Assembly: GCA_041163265.1 (NCBI GenBank)
Contig: JBEARL010000001.1
Coordinates: forward strand, 25,400-89,399
Length of the DNA: 64,000 bases
Direction: 5' to 3'
Source: CSBr16-57R1 sp041163265
Lineage (GTDB): Bacteria > Actinomycetota > Nitriliruptoria > Nitriliruptorales > Nitriliruptoraceae
Positions 59,739 to 64,000 of this stretch are shown here, in pieces. The position numbers were made by a program, and so were the translations under genes. The notes beneath the pieces were generated by a model. That model was not told the origin of the DNA. It ran no database searches and worked only from the letters and a program-made list of their open reading frames with translations. Numbering within the stretch: the stretch's first letter is position 1; each line of letters opens with the position of its first letter.

Positions 59739-59948
59739 TCAGCCCCGCAGGTCGCGCAGCCGGTCGGCCCAGCGTCCCCGCAGGCGGGCGACGGCGGCGT
59801 GGTGCCGTGACAGCACGGCGGTGCCGGCCGCGATGGCCAGCAGCCCCGGCCCCGGCGTGACGAGCATCACCGCACCTGCACCGATCAGCACGACGCCCAG
59901 AGCGGTTCCGGCGGCCATGCGGACCGTGCGCAGGGGGTCGGTCGCCAT
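59739..59948 (-). CDS. Small PGPGW-type transmembrane protein
   Basis: A 69-residue protein with a hydrophobic hairpin of two membrane segments (about residues 12-28 and 32-47) around the VTPGPGLLAIAAG turn. This turn resembles the PGPGW family of small actinobacterial membrane proteins, with Leu in place of Trp. A basic tail RLRGRWADRLRDLRG ends it. The ATG at 59948 is the only start that avoids the opposite promoter. Function of the family is unknown. Confidence 0.72.
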   Translation of the reverse strand: MATDPLRTVRMAAGTALGVVLIGAGAVMLVTPGPGLLAIAAGTAVLSRHHAAVARLRGRWADRLRDLRG

Positions 59949-59978
59949 GGCGCGGAGCGTACGCCCAGCCCGTCTCGC

Positions 59979-59984
59979 TACGGT
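59979..59984 (+). promoter_or_regulatory. Probable -10 element of the mechanosensitive channel gene
   Basis: TACGGT lies about 25 bases ahead of the GTG at 60009. It is an actinobacterial-type -10 but no clear -35 is visible. Confidence 0.35.
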
Positions 59985-60008
59985 GCCGGCCGCACCGAGG
60001 GAAGGGTC

Positions 60009-61025
60009 GTGACCGTGGCGTCGCCGGGGCTCCTCGAGGACTGGCTGGCCGGCCTGACCGGCAGCGACGTCGTGGCACGGCTTGCTGCGGCGATCGTCGA
60101 ACCGTTGCTGGTCGTCGTCAGCGTGCTGGCCCTGGCCGTCGTGGCGTCGCGACTGGCGCGTCGTGCCATCCGTCGGCTCGTCGTCCGGGCCACCGACGCG
60201 TCCGGTCTCAGGCTCCTCGAAATGGGCGCGGACGAGGCGGCCCTCGCGGCCGTCTCGGCCCGCCGGGCCCAGCGGGCCGCGGCGCTCGGCACGCTGGCGG
60301 ACAGCGCGGTCCGGACGGTCATCTGGGGCTTCGCGGTGCTGACGGCCCTCGGGACGGTCGGCATCGACCTCGCTCCGCTGATCGCCGGCGCCGGGATCGT
60401 CGGCGTTGCGGTTGGTTTCGGCGCCCAGAACCTGGTGCGCGACCTGCTCGCCGGCATCTCGATGCTGCTCGAGGACCAGTACGGCGTCGGTGACGTGATC
60501 GACGTCGGTGAGGCGACCGGTGTCGTCGAGGCGGTCGGACTGCGAACCACTCGTCTGCGCGACCTCGCCGGGACCGTCTGGCACGTCCCGAACGGTGTCA
60601 TCACCCGGGTCGGGAACATGACCCAGGAGTGGTCGCGGGCGGTCGTCGACATCGGGCTGCCCTACGACGTCGATGTCGACCGCGCCGAGCAGCTGGTGCG
60701 CGGCATCCTCGAGCGCTTCGCGGTCGAGTCCGAGCAGCAGGAGGTCCTCCTCGAGGCGCCCGAACTGCTCGGCGTCCAGGCCCTCGCCGACTCGAGCGTC
60801 GACCTGCGCGTGCTGCTTCGGACCCGCCCGGGGGAGCAGTGGGCGACGGCCCGGCGGCTCCGCCGCGCGGTCAAGCGCGAGTTCGACGCCGCGGGCATCG
60901 AGATCCCGTTCCCGCAGCGCACCATCTGGGTCCGCCCCGAGCCCGGCTCGGCGTCACCGGGCTCCGTGCTCGGCACGTCCGGAGCCGGTGGTGATGCGGC
61001 TCAGACGGCGGGACCCCCGGGCTGA
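60009..61025 (+). CDS. MscS-family small-conductance mechanosensitive channel
   Basis: A 338-residue membrane protein. Hydrophobic segments lie near residues 25-45 and 100-135; the third helix is the pore signature AGAGIVGVAVGFGAQNLVRD, with its Gly/Ala packing. LLEDQYGVGDVIDVG begins the cytoplasmic beta-domain, which is followed by the alpha/beta part and an unstructured Gly/Ser/Pro tail. It opens on membrane tension to release solutes. GTG 60009 and GTG 60015 are both supported by GAGGGAAGGG. Its end overlaps the convergent lipA gene by 25 bases. Confidence 0.92.
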   Translation: MTVASPGLLEDWLAGLTGSDVVARLAAAIVEPLLVVVSVLALAVVASRLARRAIRRLVVRATDASGLRLLEMGADEAALAAVSARRAQRAAALGTLADSAVRTVIWGFAVLTALGTVGIDLAPLIAGAGIVGVAVGFGAQNLVRDLLAGISMLLEDQYGVGDVIDVGEATGVVEAVGLRTTRLRDLAGTVWHVPNGVITRVGNMTQEWSRAVVDIGLPYDVDVDRAEQLVRGILERFAVESEQQEVLLEAPELLGVQALADSSVDLRVLLRTRPGEQWATARRLRRAVKREFDAAGIEIPFPQRTIWVRPEPGSASPGSVLGTSGAGGDAAQTAGPPG

Positions 61026-62041
61026 CCCGGCGCCGGCCGCCACGCGGCCGCATCGATCGCCTGCTGGCCGGCGTGGTAGCTGGATCGGACGAGCGGTCCT
61101 GCCTCCACGTGGGCGAAGCCGAGCTCGTCCTCGCCGATCCGGCGCAGCCGTGCGAACGTCTCGGGGGGCACGTAGCGGTCGAGCCGCAGGTGCTGACCGG
61201 ACGGCTGCAGGTACTGCCCGATGGTGAGGGTGTCGACGCCGGCGGCACGGAGGTCGTGCATGCACTCGAGCAGCTCGTCGTCGGTCTCGCCCATGCCCGC
61301 GATGAGGTTGGACTTCACGGCCGTCGTGCGGGGGAACTCCCGGCGCGCGAGCGCGAGGAACTCGAGACCGCGGTCGTAGTCGAACGCCGGCCGGACGACC
61401 GGGAACAGTCGGCGGGTGGTCTCGAGGTTGAACGCGAAGACGTCGGGCCGGGCCTCGACGACCTTCGCGAGCGCGGCAGCACCGACCTCGTGATCCCGGC
61501 CGTAACCGAAGTCGCTCGGGAGCACCTCGACCCCGACGTCGGGCGTGCGCGCCCGGATGGCGCGGATGGTCTCGGCGACCAGCCACGCGCCGCCGTCCAC
61601 GAGGTCGTCGCGAGCGACCATCGTCACCACCGCGAACCGCAGACCGAGGTGCTCGACGGCCTCAGCGACACGTCGGGGTTCGTCACGGTCGAGGCCGAGC
61701 GGACGCCCGGTCCGGATCTGACAGAAGCCGCAGCGCCGGGTGCAGTCCTCGCCGCCGATGAGGAACGTCGCCTCCCGCAGCTCCCAGCACTCACCGATGT
61801 TCGGGCAGGCCGCCTGCTGGCAGACCGTGTTCAGCGCCAGGTCCTGCACCAGCCGCGACACGTCCCGGTGGTTCTCGCCGGAGGCGGCACGGACCTTCAG
61901 CCACGGCGGCTTGCGGCCGTCGGGCAACGACGTGTCGATCGTGGGGCGCACGACACCGGCCCGCCGGCGCCGATCCTCGCTGAGGACGGCCAGCGTGCGG
62001 GCGCCCGGCGGGACGACGGTGCCGTCGCTGGCGGAGGTCAT
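61001..62041 (-). CDS. lipA: Lipoyl synthase
   Basis: A 346-residue radical-SAM enzyme that inserts two sulfurs in the octanoyl group on E2 and GcvH proteins. The auxiliary cluster Cys triad is in NTVCQQAACPNIGECW (near residue 75), and the SAM cluster is CTRRCGFC (near residue 101). RDDLVDGGA, NLETTRRLFP and GMGETDDEL are family blocks, and the C-terminal RSSYHAG carries the conserved Ser that ligates the auxiliary cluster. The start overlaps the lipB stop by four bases. It is the third gene of the E2-lipB-lipA operon. Confidence 0.97.
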   Translation of the reverse strand: MTSASDGTVVPPGARTLAVLSEDRRRRAGVVRPTIDTSLPDGRKPPWLKVRAASGENHRDVSRLVQDLALNTVCQQAACPNIGECWELREATFLIGGEDCTRRCGFCQIRTGRPLGLDRDEPRRVAEAVEHLGLRFAVVTMVARDDLVDGGAWLVAETIRAIRARTPDVGVEVLPSDFGYGRDHEVGAAALAKVVEARPDVFAFNLETTRRLFPVVRPAFDYDRGLEFLALARREFPRTTAVKSNLIAGMGETDDELLECMHDLRAAGVDTLTIGQYLQPSGQHLRLDRYVPPETFARLRRIGEDELGFAHVEAGPLVRSSYHAGQQAIDAAAWRPAPGQPGGPAV

Positions 62042-62754
62042 GCGGTCACCGTAGCGGGGAGCCCGGCGGTGGCCGCCGGCACGAGGTCCGCGCCGAGGGC
62101 CGCGGCCAGCGCCGAGGCCAGCGCCCGACGCGCGGCCGGCATGCCGGGGTCACGGCCCAGGGTCGCGAGCGAGCAGACGCCCTCACCATCGAGCCCGCAC
62201 GGCACGATTCCACCGAAGTGGCGGAGGTCGGGTGCGACGTTCAGCGCCAGGCCGTGGCTGGTGATCCCGCCGGCCGCGACCCGGACGCCGATGGCGACCA
62301 GCTTCTCGCGTCCGACCCAGACCCCGGTGAGGCCCTCGCGCCGCTCGGCCGCGACGCCGAGCGCGGCCGCCGCCGCGATGGCGGCGCTCTCGAGGGTCCG
62401 CACGTAGTCGACGACGGTCCGCGGCCCGGCGAGGCGGACCACCGGGTAGGCGACCAGCTGGCCCGGACCGTGGTAGGTGACGTCGCCACCGCGATCGACC
62501 TCGACGAGGTCGATCCCCGCGGTCGCGCGGTCGCGCTCCGACAGCAGGACGTGGTCGTGACGGGCGCGCCGCCCGAGCGTGTAGACCGGCGGGTGCTCGA
62601 GCAGGACGAGCGTGTCGGGGATGCGCTCCGCGTTCCGCTCCGCGACGAGATGCCGCTGCAGGTCCCACGCCTCGCGGTACGGCACGACGCCCAGCTCGAG
62701 GAGCGCGAGCGGCCCGTCCGGCACCGCGCGCAGCTCGCGATCCGGTCGGGTCAC
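62038..62754 (-). CDS. lipB: Octanoyltransferase (lipoyl(octanoyl) transferase)
   Basis: A 238-residue acyltransferase that moves octanoate from acyl carrier protein to a Lys of lipoyl domains. RGGDVTYHGPGQLVAYPVV near residue 85 is the LipB signature. GVWVGREKLVAIGVRV contains the catalytic Lys and GGIVPCGLDGEGVCSL the catalytic Cys. The GTG start overlaps the stop of the E2 gene (GTGA). Its products include the modified GcvH and the E2 protein of this window. Confidence 0.95.
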   Translation of the reverse strand: MTRPDRELRAVPDGPLALLELGVVPYREAWDLQRHLVAERNAERIPDTLVLLEHPPVYTLGRRARHDHVLLSERDRATAGIDLVEVDRGGDVTYHGPGQLVAYPVVRLAGPRTVVDYVRTLESAAIAAAAALGVAAERREGLTGVWVGREKLVAIGVRVAAGGITSHGLALNVAPDLRHFGGIVPCGLDGEGVCSLATLGRDPGMPAARRALASALAAALGADLVPAATAGLPATVTA

Positions 62755-63986
62755 GCCGGCAGCCCCGCATCCCCCGGGTCCGCCAGGCGGTCCCGGAGGT
62801 CGGTCAGGACCCGGGCGGCGTCCGCACCGTCGACGAGGCGGTGGTCGTAGGTGAGCGCGAGGTAGCAGCGCCACCGGATGACGATCGCGTCGCCCGAGTC
62901 CAGCACGACGGGGCGGCGCTCCACGGCGCCGACGGCGAGGTTCCCGACCTCAGGGGCGTTGAGGATGGGGGTGTCGATGAGGGTGCCCCGCGACCCGGTG
63001 TCGGTCAGCGTGAACGTGCCGCCGCTCACTTCCTCGGGCTTGAGGCTCCGTGCGCGGGCTCGCGCGGTCAGGTCCGCGATGCCGCGGGCCAGCCCGGTCA
63101 CGTCGAGGTCCTGCGCGCGCCGCAGGTTCGGGACGAGCAGACCGCCGTCGGTCTCGACGGCGATGCCGAGGTTGACGTCCTCGTGGTAGGCGATGGTCCC
63201 GGCAGCGGTGTCGATCGAGGCGTTGAGGACCGGATGGGCCACGAGCGTGCGGCAGACGGCCTGCGCGATCAGCGGCAGGAGCGTCAGGTCGAAGCCCTCG
63301 GCGCCGCGGAAGGCCCTCGCGCGGGCGTCGCGCAGCCGGACCAGGCGGGTCACGTCCGCCTCGACGACGGAAGTCAGCTGCGCGGTCGTCGTGAGGGATG
63401 CCGTCATCGCATGTGCGATGGCGCGTCGGGCGGCGGTCACCGGGGCGGTGGTCCCGCGCAGCGCCGCCGAGCGGGAGCCGGCCGGCGTCACGAGCACGTC
63501 ACTCCGCGTGATGCGACCACCGGGGCCGGAGCCGCGCACCGAGGCCGGCGTCAGGCCACGGGACGCGATGAGCCGCCGCAGCACCGGCGAGGTCAGGACG
63601 CCGACGTGGCTGCCGGCGGTCCGGGTGGCAGGGGTCGTGGGTGCCGGCGCGGGGGCGGCGGGGGCCGGTGTCGGGGCGGGGGTGGCCGTGGTGGCGGCGG
63701 GTGCCGGTGTGGCGGGTGCGGCCGGTGCGGCCGGTGCGGCGGTGGGGGCGCCGGTGGGGTCGATGACGGCGATGACCTCGCCGACCTGGACGGTGTCGTC
63801 GACGGCGGCGCGGAGCTCGGTGACGGTGCCGGCGATGGGGGTCGGGATCTCGGTGTCGACCTTGTCGGTGGAGATCTCGACGATGGGCTGGTCAGCGGTG
63901 ACGGTGTCGCCGACGGCGACGAGCCAGGCGGTGATGATGCCCTCGGCGACGGACTCGCCGAGCTGGGGGAGCTGGACCTCGGCCAC
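62751..63986 (-). CDS. sucB: Dihydrolipoamide acyltransferase, E2 (probably 2-oxoglutarate dehydrogenase complex)
   Basis: A 411-residue E2 protein. One lipoyl domain (residues 1-77) carries Lys42 in EISTDKVDTEIPTP, a pattern more usual in 2-oxoglutarate than pyruvate complexes. An Ala/Pro/Thr-rich linker (about residues 80-125) follows, then the peripheral subunit-binding domain (about 130-165) and the catalytic domain with active-site His and Asp in TYDHRLVDGADA near residue 390. The GTG has GGAGG upstream and nearly reaches the window edge. It is the first visible gene of the operon with lipB and lipA. The acyl specificity is inferred only. Confidence 0.9.
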   Translation of the reverse strand: MAEVQLPQLGESVAEGIITAWLVAVGDTVTADQPIVEISTDKVDTEIPTPIAGTVTELRAAVDDTVQVGEVIAVIDPTGAPTAAPAAPAAPATPAPAATTATPAPTPAPAAPAPAPTTPATRTAGSHVGVLTSPVLRRLIASRGLTPASVRGSGPGGRITRSDVLVTPAGSRSAALRGTTAPVTAARRAIAHAMTASLTTTAQLTSVVEADVTRLVRLRDARARAFRGAEGFDLTLLPLIAQAVCRTLVAHPVLNASIDTAAGTIAYHEDVNLGIAVETDGGLLVPNLRRAQDLDVTGLARGIADLTARARARSLKPEEVSGGTFTLTDTGSRGTLIDTPILNAPEVGNLAVGAVERRPVVLDSGDAIVIRWRCYLALTYDHRLVDGADAARVLTDLRDRLADPGDAGLPA

Positions 63987-64000
63987 GATGGGACCTCCGG

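Noticed and set aside
63640..63750. Short GGTGCGGCC-type direct repeats
   Set aside because: They encode the Ala/Pro linker of the E2 protein, which explains the repetition.

Overview
The window is about 64 kb of very high-GC DNA (mostly above 70% GC by eye), densely packed, with frequent GTG starts and many 1-4 base stop/start overlaps. The organism is almost certainly an actinobacterium. The supporting evidence is a mycothiol-type Rv2466c-like nitroreductase, paired glnA genes with glnE, GlnR-type boxes, TAnnnT -10 elements, a monomeric isocitrate dehydrogenase and at least one probable leaderless transcript. I cannot fix the genus. A deep-branching lineage such as Nitriliruptoria or Acidimicrobiia is a guess. 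No rRNA, tRNA, CRISPR, IS element or prophage module was seen.

Region 1 (about 1-23.9 kb) is an accessory catabolic island. After the end of an EamA-like transporter come four gene blocks. The first is a D-2-hydroxyacid dehydrogenase, a creatininase-family amidohydrolase and a Gfo/Idh/MocA oxidoreductase. The second is a NitT/TauT-type ABC transporter with two permeases and a lipoprotein binding protein, followed by a convergent phytoene-desaturase-like FAD enzyme. The third is an AprA/fumarate-reductase-like flavoprotein, a 2x[4Fe-4S] ferredoxin and two tandem alpha/beta hydrolases of the 2,6-dihydropseudooxynicotine-hydrolase type. The fourth is a leftward operon of a third such hydrolase, an LVIVD-repeat protein, an ACMSD-like amidohydrolase and a fumarylacetoacetate-hydrolase-family enzyme, divergent from a split SAF/UxaA-type lyase and a LacI repressor. 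Two MFS carriers and a cupin are also present. Five promoters carry the same CAANC-GNTTG type dyad next to or inside the -35 region, and extra copies lie upstream. This marks one LacI regulon of about 22 kb, probably a pathway for an unidentified acidic, possibly sulfonated or ring-derived, substrate. It is the most novel part of the window.

Region 2 (24-37.8 kb) is mostly housekeeping and cofactor genes. It holds a three-gene proton-translocating transhydrogenase, a ClpP plus Lon-like protease pair, XdhC and MocA-type molybdoenzyme maturation genes divergent from an IclR regulator with a ferritin-like protein, pabB/pabC, a PduO-type cobalamin adenosyltransferase, panB and nadE.

Region 3 (37.9-46.7 kb) is for nitrogen: an Amt transporter with a GlnR-type box, a glnA2-like synthetase and glnE. 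It is followed by a HAD phosphatase, DoxX, a membrane protein and a PQQ-type sugar dehydrogenase lipoprotein.

Region 4 (46.7-64 kb) holds gcvP-gcvT-gcvH behind a tandem glycine riboswitch, an Rv2466c-like reductase, an ABC-F ATPase with a probable CTG start, monomeric Icd, an exonuclease/endonuclease/phosphatase-family protein and a fibronectin-III protein split by a frameshift. After these come glnA1 with a second GlnR-type box of the same geometry as at amt, an MscS channel, and lipA-lipB-E2. The lipoylation genes serve both GcvH and the E2 protein encoded here.
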